In this document: one piece after another, positions 1 to 7,698 of the stretch
How positions within the stretch are numbered: the stretch's first letter is position 1
How the letters are laid out: the number at the start of each line of letters is the position of its first letter
Source of the DNA: Pseudoalteromonas luteoviolacea DSM 6061
GTDB taxonomy: Bacteria > Pseudomonadota > Gammaproteobacteria > Enterobacterales > Alteromonadaceae
Direction of reading: 5' to 3'
Assembly: GCF_001625655.1 (NCBI RefSeq)
Contig: NZ_AUYB01000085.1
Location: 1 to 64,000 of the forward strand
DNA: 64,000 nucleotides
The notes under the pieces: generated by a model
Database searches by the model: none
Seen by the model: only the letters and a program-made list of their open reading frames with translations
What the model was told of the DNA's origin: nothing
Program-made: the position numbers and the translations under genes

Positions 1-52
1 CGTCTGCTTCAGTTGTAGATGTCATTTCTTGTAGCTTTAATACGTTGTTCAT
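1..52 (-). CDS. Putative class III lanthipeptide-like precursor (partial, N-terminus only)
   Basis: The first 17 codons of a short peptide read MNNVLKLQEMTSTTEAD and then run off the left edge of the window. The start is an ATG with a good ribosome binding site (GGAG, 6 bases upstream). The N-terminus is nearly the same as that of the next gene upstream (MNNILKLQQL), so the two are tandem paralogues. The M-N-X2-L-X-L-Q pattern is like the leader box of class III lanthipeptides (SapB and labyrinthopeptin types, from memory). The core region is not visible, so the modified residues cannot be judged. The class assignment is inferred. Confidence 0.5.
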   Translation of the reverse strand, partial: MNNVLKLQEMTSTTEAD

Positions 53-80
53 AATTTTCTCCAAATTATTGAGTAGTAAG

Positions 81-179
81 TTAAGTAACTGTTCGGCAAA
101 TTACGCTGTGAATACTCCAAAGATTGTCTTCAGGTTTATTGCTTTGCGGTAATTGCTGTAATTTCAAAATATTGTTCAT
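81..179 (-). CDS. Putative class III lanthipeptide-like precursor peptide, 32 aa
   Basis: This ATG-initiated 32-codon reading frame lies 28 bases upstream of its paralogue. The leader has I4-L5-K6-L7-Q8, which matches the ILELQ box of labyrinthopeptin leaders at the same positions (from memory). A polar, proline-containing linker follows. The C-terminal half, starting at N19, contains W21 and then S22-I-H-S25-V-I-C28, followed by RTVT. Ser-X2-Ser-X2-Cys is the spacing from which class III synthetases form labionin or lanthionine rings. The ribosome binding site (AAAGAG) is modest. Downstream genes on this strand, where a LanKC-type synthetase would be expected, lie outside the window. A small non-RiPP peptide, or chance, remains possible. 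Confidence 0.55.
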   Translation of the reverse strand: MNNILKLQQLPQSNKPEDNLWSIHSVICRTVT

Positions 180-255
180 GTTCGTTCTCTTTATTCCATT
201 TTTCGTTTTTTCGTTTTGTTGCTAAACATGATGGCAAATTCTGATTTTTATAAAA

Positions 256-270
256 CTGTAAGAAGTGACA
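256..270 (-). promoter_or_regulatory. Copy 1 of a 15-bp cluster motif, facing the precursor genes
   Basis: On the minus strand this reads TGTCACTTCTTACAG. It lies 77 bases upstream of the 32-aa peptide start. It differs in one base from the copy at 364-378, with which it forms an inverted pair across the divergent promoter region. A role as an operator or activator site is inferred. Confidence 0.5.
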
Positions 271-363
271 TGTTTTTATTTTTTATAACATTTAAAACTT
301 CTTTATATTTGCCATTGCTTAGCGAGCAAATTCATATTATTAAAAATCAAAAAAATGAGTAAC

Positions 364-378
364 TGTCATTTCTTACAG
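364..378 (+). promoter_or_regulatory. Copy 2 of a 15-bp cluster motif, facing the M16 protease gene
   Basis: It reads TGTCATTTCTTACAG and lies 93 bases upstream of the protease start codon, in the same orientation relative to its gene as the other two copies. The region from 180 to 470 is otherwise very AT-rich and holds no further gene that I can support. Confidence 0.5.
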
Positions 379-470
379 AAACAAAAAACATCTTTAAAAA
401 CCTGAAAAAACTAACAGGAAGATATAAGCAGAGATTGAAAATAGAATAAAAACAAATAAGGAGGACGAAA

Positions 471-3140
471 ATGAAAAAACATTTAAAAGCAATATTAATA
501 ATTACAACTCTATTAATAGGGTGTACAAACACAGCTAATATAGAAAGCAATAAATTAAAGGTATATAAACCTGAAGTTATTAAAACACAACTCAGCAATG
601 GCTTAACAGTAATAGCCCATCAAGATAACCGAGCTCCGATGGTAACCGTAAACATCTGGTATAAAGTAGGTGCGAAGGATGAACAGGCGCAGCACAGTGG
701 CTTCGCACATTTATTTGAGCATTTGATGTTTACTGGCTCTGAACATGCGCCAACCAATCATTTCGCAGCCATGCAAAGTGCAGGCGCGCAAGAGGCCAAT
801 GGCACGACTAACCATGATCGCACCCGTTATTTTCAAACTATCCCAAAAGGAGCGCTTGATTATACGTTATGGCTAGAAGCTCAGAGAATGCAGCACTTAA
901 CGCAGGCACTCGACAACAAAAAGTTAGAAACTGAGAAACAAGTTGTGCTCAAAGAGTATCAGCAGCGGTATAGCAACCCATTCAATGCCATGATGCAAAC
1001 ACTGACGCAAGCCGCATACCCTAGTTCACATCCTTATCACTTACCACCTATAGGTAATATCGATGATGTAAAATCGGCTTCTTTAGACAAGGTAACAAAC
1101 TGGTTTAAGCAATATTACAAGCCAAATAACGCTGTACTCGTTGTTTCTGGTGATCTTGACCCGACTCATACGATCGAAAAGGTTAAAACACACTTTGGTG
1201 CAGTGTCAGCCGGACCTCTGCCTGTCAGCTATCAACAGCTTGCATTACCCAATGGTGCCAAAAAACACCTTGTGACCACGCATACTCTCGATACGCACCA
1301 GTTACTCTTCGCTTGGCATGTACCAGGTCGAAATACTCAGTACAGTGAAGCTTTTAACTTACTTACAAAAGTGCTCAACACACCAAGTACTAGTTATCTT
1401 CATAAAAAACTTGTAGAGGATCTGAAACTTGCCAAATCTATTTCATTTATGCACACCGAGCGTCTGCTTTCTAGTCAATTCGTTATCGCCGCCGAGTTAG
1501 CTCCCAATACGACGACGCAGCAGTTAGAAAAGGCCTTATTTGAAGCGCTTACGGAATTGCAATATGTACCAGATATGGCCCCTGCGCTGACACGCGCAAC
1601 AGAAGAGTACGCCATTGAAGTTGCTAAACAAAGTGACGTAATAAGCGGGCAGTCTGGCAGAGCACATTTACTTGCCGCAGGTGAAGTCTACTACAACGAC
1701 CCACATTACTACTTTACCCGACAACAAAAACATCAAGGACTGGTATGGCAAGACCTTGTAGAGGTTGTACAAACTTGGCTGCACCCGTCAAAAGCGCTCA
1801 CTATTTCATATCTGCCTGAACAATTAAACTCACCAATGGCTGAACCGTCAAACATCCCACCAGCGATCACTGAAACGCCAATACCAACGCTTACTTCACT
1901 ACGCTCAAAGAATATTGATGAGCAAAAACAACTCATACACCTCGAACAACCTAGCGACACTGAGTTTGCTCTGACACTCTCTACTAAATCTGGTTTTCTA
2001 AATGAGCCCAATCATTTAGAAGGGATCACCGCAGTCTTAACCAACGCACTAAAAGCGAATGCGAAAGCTCAGGGTATCAATTTAATTGGTTATCGATATG
2101 CTCACTCTACACACTTCAGTGTTTTGGCACCAAATCAACATAAAAATAAAGTTATGCAGTACCTTGCAGATCTTAAGGCTGGTGAAATACAACTAACAGC
2201 CCCTCAATTTAAGCAGGCAAAGCAACAAGTTCTAAAGCACCTAGCACGTCTGCAAGGAGATATGGAAAGCACGGCGCTAAACGAAATATCCAATCATGTT
2301 CTCTCAGGCGTGAGCCTAGCACCTCTGACAGGGTTTGGACGATTGGACACTGTTGACGCATTGCGATTGACTGACGCAAATGAATACCTACATGCGCTTT
2401 TCAATGAAGACCTTGTTACGTATGCCTCTGTAGGTAATGAGAATATTGAGCAAAAATCGGTTTATATCGCGCCTCTGAGCACAAAGCAAACGGGTACAAA
2501 GCAATCTCCTGTTACACGTATACTGACCAACCACCAGCACCCACACACAAAATTGCATATCATCAATAAGCCACAGATGAAGCAAACACTCATTGTCGCA
2601 GCGCATGTATTAAATAACGGCGTAAACCAAGTAACTAAAACCGCAAATGCGATCTTTGGAAGCGGTCCAGCATCACGCTTAAATCAGCTGATTCGGAATG
2701 AAAAACAGTGGTCTTATGGTGGTGTGACTAAGTTGACGCCACTCACTTCCCAGCACACACTATTCACCCTGATGGCTCCTGTGGCGACCAACTCTACGGG
2801 CGCAGCATTGAACGAGTTACAAAGCCTGATGAATAACCCACTGAGCACGAATTTAATGCCCAAGGAATTGGCACAGAGTAAGCGCCAAAGTAGAGTTCGC
2901 TTTACTAACTTATTGAGTAATAAACGCAATATGGGCCTATTCCTAGCACTAACTGCTGAGCAAAATACCATAGACACAGTGATTGATTTTGAATCTACAC
3001 TTCAAGATATTTCACTGCAGCAAATACCAGCGGCAATGAAGGCATTAACCAATGCAACCAATACGCAGTGGATACTTATAGGCGACCAAGCACAAATTGA
3101 AGCACAATTAGCTGTATCCAACTTTAAATTTAAGTTGTAA
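471..3140 (+). CDS. M16-family zinc metallopeptidase, lipoprotein (889 aa)
   Basis: This is a predicted periplasmic, membrane-anchored zinc protease of the pitrilysin/insulinase family. A lipoprotein signal (LLIGC, acylated Cys18) is followed by Thr19, which suggests outer-membrane sorting. The inverted zinc motif is H80-L-F-E83-H84, with the third ligand probably E162 in the segment EKQVVLKEY. The length fits two tandem M16 halves (about 35-480 and 510-880), and the second half lacks HXXEH. The start has a strong AAGGAGG site. It is divergent from the lanthipeptide-like precursor genes and precedes an exporter. M16 proteases remove leaders in several RiPP pathways, including some class III lanthipeptides, so a leader-processing role after export is a reasonable inference. 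General peptide degradation is the alternative. Confidence 0.85.
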   Translation: MKKHLKAILIITTLLIGCTNTANIESNKLKVYKPEVIKTQLSNGLTVIAHQDNRAPMVTVNIWYKVGAKDEQAQHSGFAHLFEHLMFTGSEHAPTNHFAAMQSAGAQEANGTTNHDRTRYFQTIPKGALDYTLWLEAQRMQHLTQALDNKKLETEKQVVLKEYQQRYSNPFNAMMQTLTQAAYPSSHPYHLPPIGNIDDVKSASLDKVTNWFKQYYKPNNAVLVVSGDLDPTHTIEKVKTHFGAVSAGPLPVSYQQLALPNGAKKHLVTTHTLDTHQLLFAWHVPGRNTQYSEAFNLLTKVLNTPSTSYLHKKLVEDLKLAKSISFMHTERLLSSQFVIAAELAPNTTTQQLEKALFEALTELQYVPDMAPALTRATEEYAIEVAKQSDVISGQSGRAHLLAAGEVYYNDPHYYFTRQQKHQGLVWQDLVEVVQTWLHPSKALTISYLPEQLNSPMAEPSNIPPAITETPIPTLTSLRSKNIDEQKQLIHLEQPSDTEFALTLSTKSGFLNEPNHLEGITAVLTNALKANAKAQGINLIGYRYAHSTHFSVLAPNQHKNKVMQYLADLKAGEIQLTAPQFKQAKQQVLKHLARLQGDMESTALNEISNHVLSGVSLAPLTGFGRLDTVDALRLTDANEYLHALFNEDLVTYASVGNENIEQKSVYIAPLSTKQTGTKQSPVTRILTNHQHPHTKLHIINKPQMKQTLIVAAHVLNNGVNQVTKTANAIFGSGPASRLNQLIRNEKQWSYGGVTKLTPLTSQHTLFTLMAPVATNSTGAALNELQSLMNNPLSTNLMPKELAQSKRQSRVRFTNLLSNKRNMGLFLALTAEQNTIDTVIDFESTLQDISLQQIPAAMKALTNATNTQWILIGDQAQIEAQLAVSNFKFKL

Positions 3141-3147
3141 CCATATG

Positions 3148-3179
3148 TTTTATAAGGCTCTTTTTAGAGCCTTATAAAA
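3148..3179 (+). terminator. Perfect 14-bp hairpin between protease and exporter genes
   Basis: TTTTATAAGGCTCT and its exact complement are separated by a TTTT loop, 7 bases after the protease stop codon. The hairpin is strong but there is no T-run after it. It may terminate or attenuate transcription, or stabilise the upstream transcript, so that protease and exporter levels are set separately. Confidence 0.55.
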
Positions 3180-3182
3180 CGC

Positions 3183-3197
3183 TGTCATTTCTACCAG
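3183..3197 (+). promoter_or_regulatory. Copy 3 of a 15-bp cluster motif, facing the exporter operon
   Basis: It reads TGTCATTTCTACCAG, matching copy 2 at 13 of 15 positions, and lies 68 bases upstream of the adaptor gene start. It follows the hairpin at 3148-3179 directly, as expected if a new promoter begins here. Confidence 0.45.
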
Positions 3198-3265
3198 TTA
3201 TATCCTTTAAGCACAAAAAGTAATCTTGTATCTAAGTTCATCATCACATGACATTGAAGGTAAAT

Positions 3266-4519
3266 ATGGATACCAAGATCGAAAAACCAAAGTCAAAGAA
3301 AAGATTAAAAGCAGCGATGGGTATTCTCGGGGCATCCACCGCGATGATCGGCCTATACTCTATGCAAGCGCTTTCTATCCCGAGTAGTGCGCAATCAGTA
3401 CCTTTAAATAGCATTTCTATTAGTACTGTCAAACAAGGCTCATTTGCCAATAACCTACCGCTACGAGGCCAAGTTGAGCCACGTAAAACTATTTATCTAG
3501 ATGTTAAATCTGGTGGTGTAATTGAAGAAGTATTTGTAGAGCCAGGCACATTTGTTGAAGCAGGCACACCTATTGCGAGGTTATCAAACACGGATCTGCA
3601 GCTTCAGGTGATCAGCCGAGAAGCTCAAGTAACTGAACAGCTTAATTTTTTGCGTAATACAGAAATGGAAATGGAAACCAGCCGCCTCAATATCAAGCGC
3701 GACATTATTGAACTGGAATACCAAGTAAAACAACTGCAACGCAAACTGGCACATACAGAAAAACTGGCTAAAAGAGGCCTAGTATCACGAGAAGAGCTAA
3801 CTGAGCGTCAAGACGAGTTGGTGTACTACAAAAAACAACTTGCACTGTCCTTGGAACGCCAAAAAGCCGATGAAAAAATTCGCTCAGTTCAAAGAGAACA
3901 GCTCGATAGCGGCAAACACATGCTTGAACGCAACTTAGAGTATGCGCGACTCAATTTAGAAAACTTGGTAGTCAAATCTCCAACATCGGGCTATCTGAGC
4001 CAGCTTGACGCTGAGATCGGTGAATCTAAAGTATCCGGTTCTCGATTAGGGCAAATCGACCTGCCCAATGACAACATTCTTTCTGTCAGAGTAGATGAGT
4101 ACTACTTGAACATCATCCAAAAAGGTATGCCGGCCAGCATCAATGTAGCAGGCCAAAAATACACAACTCAAGTATCAAAAATAGACAGCCAAGTTGATAA
4201 CTCTCAGTTTTATATTGAAGTAGATATTCCTAATGGCGTAGAGAATATAAAACGAGGGCAAACATTAGACGTTGAGTTAATGATTGGCGAAGTAAATAAA
4301 AATGCAACATTATTAAAAAGAGGTGCTTTCTTTTCTGATACAGGTGGAAACTGGGTTTTTGTTTTAAAAGAAAACAATACTGCTGAAAGACGAAAAATAA
4401 AAATATCAGGTAAAGATAAAAACAACTTCAAAATTAGAAGCGGATTAGACAAAGGTGAGAAAGTAATCACCTCGAGCTATTCAACATTTAATAGCGCAGA
4501 AAAATTAATATTAAAATAA
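3266..4519 (+). CDS. HlyD/MacA-type periplasmic adaptor subunit
   Basis: This is a membrane-fusion protein that would link an inner-membrane ABC exporter to an outer-membrane channel. A lysine-rich cytoplasmic end is followed by one membrane anchor (about residues 17-38). Two lipoyl half-motifs (GGVIEEVFVEPGTFVEAG and VVKSPTSGYLSQ) bracket a long alpha-helical coiled coil (about 105-225), and beta-barrel and membrane-proximal domains follow. The ATG at 3266 is preferred over an in-frame ATG 18 bases earlier because it has GAAGG five bases upstream. The ATPase and permease follow in the same operon. The final third is noticeably richer in A and T than the neighbouring genes. No outer-membrane TolC-like partner is encoded here, so a shared one is probably used. 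Confidence 0.85.
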   Translation: MDTKIEKPKSKKRLKAAMGILGASTAMIGLYSMQALSIPSSAQSVPLNSISISTVKQGSFANNLPLRGQVEPRKTIYLDVKSGGVIEEVFVEPGTFVEAGTPIARLSNTDLQLQVISREAQVTEQLNFLRNTEMEMETSRLNIKRDIIELEYQVKQLQRKLAHTEKLAKRGLVSREELTERQDELVYYKKQLALSLERQKADEKIRSVQREQLDSGKHMLERNLEYARLNLENLVVKSPTSGYLSQLDAEIGESKVSGSRLGQIDLPNDNILSVRVDEYYLNIIQKGMPASINVAGQKYTTQVSKIDSQVDNSQFYIEVDIPNGVENIKRGQTLDVELMIGEVNKNATLLKRGAFFSDTGGNWVFVLKENNTAERRKIKISGKDKNNFKIRSGLDKGEKVITSSYSTFNSAEKLILK

Positions 4520-4543
4520 AACGAATAAAATGGATTGAAGAGA

Positions 4544-5242
4544 ATGATTAAATTAAAAAACCTTATAAAAAGTTATATTACTGAAGATATAAAAACAACC
4601 GCAATTAATAATATCGACTTGGAAATAAACACTGGCGACTTCGTGTCGATTATGGGCCCGTCAGGTTGTGGTAAATCTACGCTACTTTCTATATTGGGCA
4701 TGCTTGATAGCCCATGTCAGGGGGAGTACCTATTCAATGATAAAGATCTGGCAAAGTTAAACGAGAGTCAGCTAAGTGAAATTCGTAAAGCGAACCTAGG
4801 CTTTGTCTTTCAAAGCTTCAACTTAATTGACGAACTAACGGTTTTTGAAAATGTTGCACTGCCCTTGATGTATAACAATGCAGATAAGTCTTTGCAAAAA
4901 GAACGAGTGAACGGTTTGCTGGAACGTTTTGATATTGCACACAGGGCCAACCACTTGCCTCAACAACTATCTGGTGGTCAACAGCAGCGAGTTGCGATTG
5001 CACGAGCACTGGCGACAAACCCAAAACTTATCCTAGCGGATGAACCAACAGGTAACCTAGATTCTAAAAATGGTGAAGAGGTTATGAAGTTGCTTAGTGA
5101 GCTAAATAAAGAGGGGACGACCATTGTTATGGTGACGCACTCAGACCGTGATGCACAATACGGTAATAAGGTCATTAAGTTACTGGATGGTAAAATTCAC
5201 CATAGCCGCCCGACTGAGGTTTTGGAGGTGGAATGTGCTTAA
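4544..5242 (+). CDS. ABC transporter ATP-binding protein, MacB/LolD type
   Basis: The 232-residue nucleotide-binding subunit has Walker A GPSGCGKST (38-46), the signature LSGGQQQR (142-149), Walker B LILADEP (162-168) and the switch histidine in MVTH. This size and sequence style belong to the MacB/LolD/FtsE group, which powers FtsX-fold permeases that act on lipoproteins or peptides in the periplasm. The ATG at 4544 is chosen; an in-frame TTG nine bases earlier is unlikely. The 3' end overlaps the permease gene by 8 bases, so the two are probably translationally coupled. No C39 peptidase domain is present, so a leader peptide would have to be removed by another enzyme. Confidence 0.9.
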   Translation: MIKLKNLIKSYITEDIKTTAINNIDLEINTGDFVSIMGPSGCGKSTLLSILGMLDSPCQGEYLFNDKDLAKLNESQLSEIRKANLGFVFQSFNLIDELTVFENVALPLMYNNADKSLQKERVNGLLERFDIAHRANHLPQQLSGGQQQRVAIARALATNPKLILADEPTGNLDSKNGEEVMKLLSELNKEGTTIVMVTHSDRDAQYGNKVIKLLDGKIHHSRPTEVLEVECA

Positions 5243-7652
5243 GCTTCAATTTATCACTGCTTTGCGGCTATTGAATAAATACCGTCAGCATTCAATTTTA
5301 AACATTATTGGTCTCGCTTTTGGATTGGCTGCGGCAATTTTAGTTTTCCTATATGCTTCTTATGAAACCAGCTACGACACATACCACCCAGCCCCAGAGC
5401 ATACATATCGAGTTGCACAGAATTGGCCTTCATTGGGACTCAATGCACCGGTAAGTAGTTCTGCTATGAACCCACACTTTTCGGGTGTGGAAGGCGTGTC
5501 AGATATCTTAAATTTGATCCACATGAGTCCTGTGATCAACAACGAAGTTAAAATCAATGATAGCCTGCTTAAGCTAGAAAACTTGTATGCAGCCACTGCA
5601 AACTTCACCGAGTTTTTTGCATTGGAGGTCATTGACGGAGAGCTTGATAAAGTACTTACGATCCCAAATTATATTGCGCTGTCACAATCACAGGCGCTGC
5701 GCCTATTTGGTGAAACGTCCGTATTGGGAGAGACACTTGATAACGAACAAGTCACGTGGACGGTAGGTGCCGTATTTAAAGACTTACCCGAAAATACTCA
5801 TTTGAAAATAGATTTTTTAACCAGCATCCAAGTGCAATTGTTGGGCGAGCCAAACCCACTCGGCAATGACAGCTTTACCTATATCAAAATCGACCCACAA
5901 CAGCAGGTAGAAGACGTTGCGACACAATATACGCAACTATATAACGATGTAGTTTATCGTGGCGAAAATATGGTTGAAGTTTCACTACAACGTTTGAGTG
6001 ATATTTACCTAACCGCCAACTCTCGATTTGAAATGAAAGTTCACGGTTCTCAGTTTGTCGTAGACGTGTGTATTGGCCTCACATTTTTGCTCATCGCAAT
6101 TGCCTCCATTAACTTCATCAACATGAGTACAGCTCAGGCCGTGCTAAGAGCGAAAGAAGTTGGTGTTAAAAAAGCCATGGGAGCATCAAAACAAAGTCTG
6201 ATCACTCAATTTTTGTGTGAGTCTTTGGTGATCTCAACCATCGCAACCGTACTCGCGGCAATTTTAGCCGTGGTGTTATTACCTTGGTTTAACGCCGTAA
6301 TAGAAAAGGAACTCAGCTTTGATATTACACCTATTAGCATTTTATTCTTGCTAGGCATCAATTTAGTCGTAGGCTTATTGGCGGGCCTTTACCCTGCTTT
6401 CTTTTTGACAGCATTCGATGCTAAACGCGTCTTAAGTGGTGATCTAACACGTGGTACAACAGCCGTTAGAATTAGAAAAGCGCTCATGATACTGCAGGCG
6501 TCTTTATCCATAGCTTTGATCATTGGTGCATTTATCTTACACCAGCAATTAAATTACATGACTACCATAGAGACAGGCTATCAAAAAGAAAATCGTATTG
6601 AGATCTCAGGAGTCAACCGTGCGCTGTTATTTGACAACCCAGAGAGAAACTTAGCGCGCGCATTTTCTCAATTGCCATTTATTGACTCAGCCACTATTTC
6701 TGATACCTCGCTAACTAAGTCGACCAATACTTCGGCGCGACTGCTGTGGCCTGGTGCTGATCACGATGTGCCAATTTTACCTTTCATTGGCACGGGGTTT
6801 GACCCAGTAAAAACCCAAGGTTTGAACTTATTGCACGGTCGTGATTTCAGCGCTACTTACGCTTCTGACTGGCACGCAGTAGACTCACAGGGTAACGAAA
6901 CGGCAAGTATCATTATCAGTGAATCAGTTGCACGTATGGCTGGTCGTGATGATATGAGCAGTATGATTGGAGAGACCTGGACGTTTACAACTGGTGAAGA
7001 GTCCGATCTGATGATCCGTGTAAAAATTGTGGGTATCGTCTCTGATCTGACTATCGGCTCGGCGAAACATGGTGCGTCACCAAGTTTCTTCATCTGCGGC
7101 TATAGCTGGATGAATGAAGGTAATGTTGTACTCAACTTCAATACCCCTATCACGCCAGTACACAAGAGCGAAGTGGTTGAATTCGCACAAACAAGATTCA
7201 ACTTGTTTAACCTACCGATGAATGAGGTTCAATACAACTATGACAACCTTTATAAGTCAGACCGTAAAACGGCCTATATTGTGGCGGTATTCTCTGTGCT
7301 GGTGGTTGTGCTGACTTGTGTTGGTATCTTTGGCTTATGCTCATTCTCAGCAAATAGGCGTCAAAAAGAAGTTGCTGTACGTAAGGTACTGGGCGCATCA
7401 AAGCTATCTTTAATGAACTTACTTGCAAAAGAATTTGTGGTGTTGACGGTTATCAGTGCAGCAATTGCATTCCCGATCACCTATTTCATCACATCGGATT
7501 GGCTAAGTGGCTTTAATGTGCGGATTGACCAACCATGGTTTATCTATGTAACTGCCCTTGTGTTAGTCAGTGCAGTAGTATGGCTGACAGTCGCCAGTAT
7601 CGCTTATAAAACAGCATCAACGCGGCCTGCAAATAGCTTACGTTACGAATAA
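5235..7652 (+). CDS. FtsX-domain ABC transporter permease (805 aa)
   Basis: This large permease carries two FtsX modules and two periplasmic MacB-core-like domains. The first transmembrane helix is at about 17-40. An FtsX module with three helices lies at about 275-400, a further helix at about 415-440, and the second module at about 675-800. Both modules contain the coupling segment KEV(G/A)V(K/R)K(A/V)(M/L)GAS, typical of antimicrobial-peptide and lipoprotein transporters. The GTG at 5235 is preferred because GGAGG lies six bases upstream. With the adaptor and ATPase it makes a complete tripartite inner-membrane exporter. The likely cargo is the product of the small peptide genes, or the system confers immunity to it; both are inferred from context. 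Confidence 0.85.
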   Translation: MLKLQFITALRLLNKYRQHSILNIIGLAFGLAAAILVFLYASYETSYDTYHPAPEHTYRVAQNWPSLGLNAPVSSSAMNPHFSGVEGVSDILNLIHMSPVINNEVKINDSLLKLENLYAATANFTEFFALEVIDGELDKVLTIPNYIALSQSQALRLFGETSVLGETLDNEQVTWTVGAVFKDLPENTHLKIDFLTSIQVQLLGEPNPLGNDSFTYIKIDPQQQVEDVATQYTQLYNDVVYRGENMVEVSLQRLSDIYLTANSRFEMKVHGSQFVVDVCIGLTFLLIAIASINFINMSTAQAVLRAKEVGVKKAMGASKQSLITQFLCESLVISTIATVLAAILAVVLLPWFNAVIEKELSFDITPISILFLLGINLVVGLLAGLYPAFFLTAFDAKRVLSGDLTRGTTAVRIRKALMILQASLSIALIIGAFILHQQLNYMTTIETGYQKENRIEISGVNRALLFDNPERNLARAFSQLPFIDSATISDTSLTKSTNTSARLLWPGADHDVPILPFIGTGFDPVKTQGLNLLHGRDFSATYASDWHAVDSQGNETASIIISESVARMAGRDDMSSMIGETWTFTTGEESDLMIRVKIVGIVSDLTIGSAKHGASPSFFICGYSWMNEGNVVLNFNTPITPVHKSEVVEFAQTRFNLFNLPMNEVQYNYDNLYKSDRKTAYIVAVFSVLVVVLTCVGIFGLCSFSANRRQKEVAVRKVLGASKLSLMNLLAKEFVVLTVISAAIAFPITYFITSDWLSGFNVRIDQPWFIYVTALVLVSAVVWLTVASIAYKTASTRPANSLRYE

Positions 7653-7660
7653 CTGTTACA

Positions 7661-7687
7661 GCGAGCGCTACACCCTGTAGGGCTCGC
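7661..7687. terminator. Hairpin between convergent permease and regulator genes
   Basis: GCGAGC pairs with GCTCGC, with an inner CTAC/GTAG extension. It sits in the 46-bp gap between two convergent genes and could act in both directions. There is no clear T-run. Confidence 0.45.
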
Positions 7688-7698
7688 ATTTCTCTAAC

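Noticed and set aside
20..34. Fourth copy of the cluster motif (TGTCATTTCTTGTAG)
   Set aside because: It matches 13 of 15 positions but lies within the first precursor's coding sequence (codons for LQEMT), so it may be chance; it is not upstream of a visible gene.
1733..2977. Several open frames of 70-90 codons on the minus strand inside the M16 protease gene
   Set aside because: They lie opposite a long, well-supported gene, have no ribosome binding sites and show no recognisable domains.
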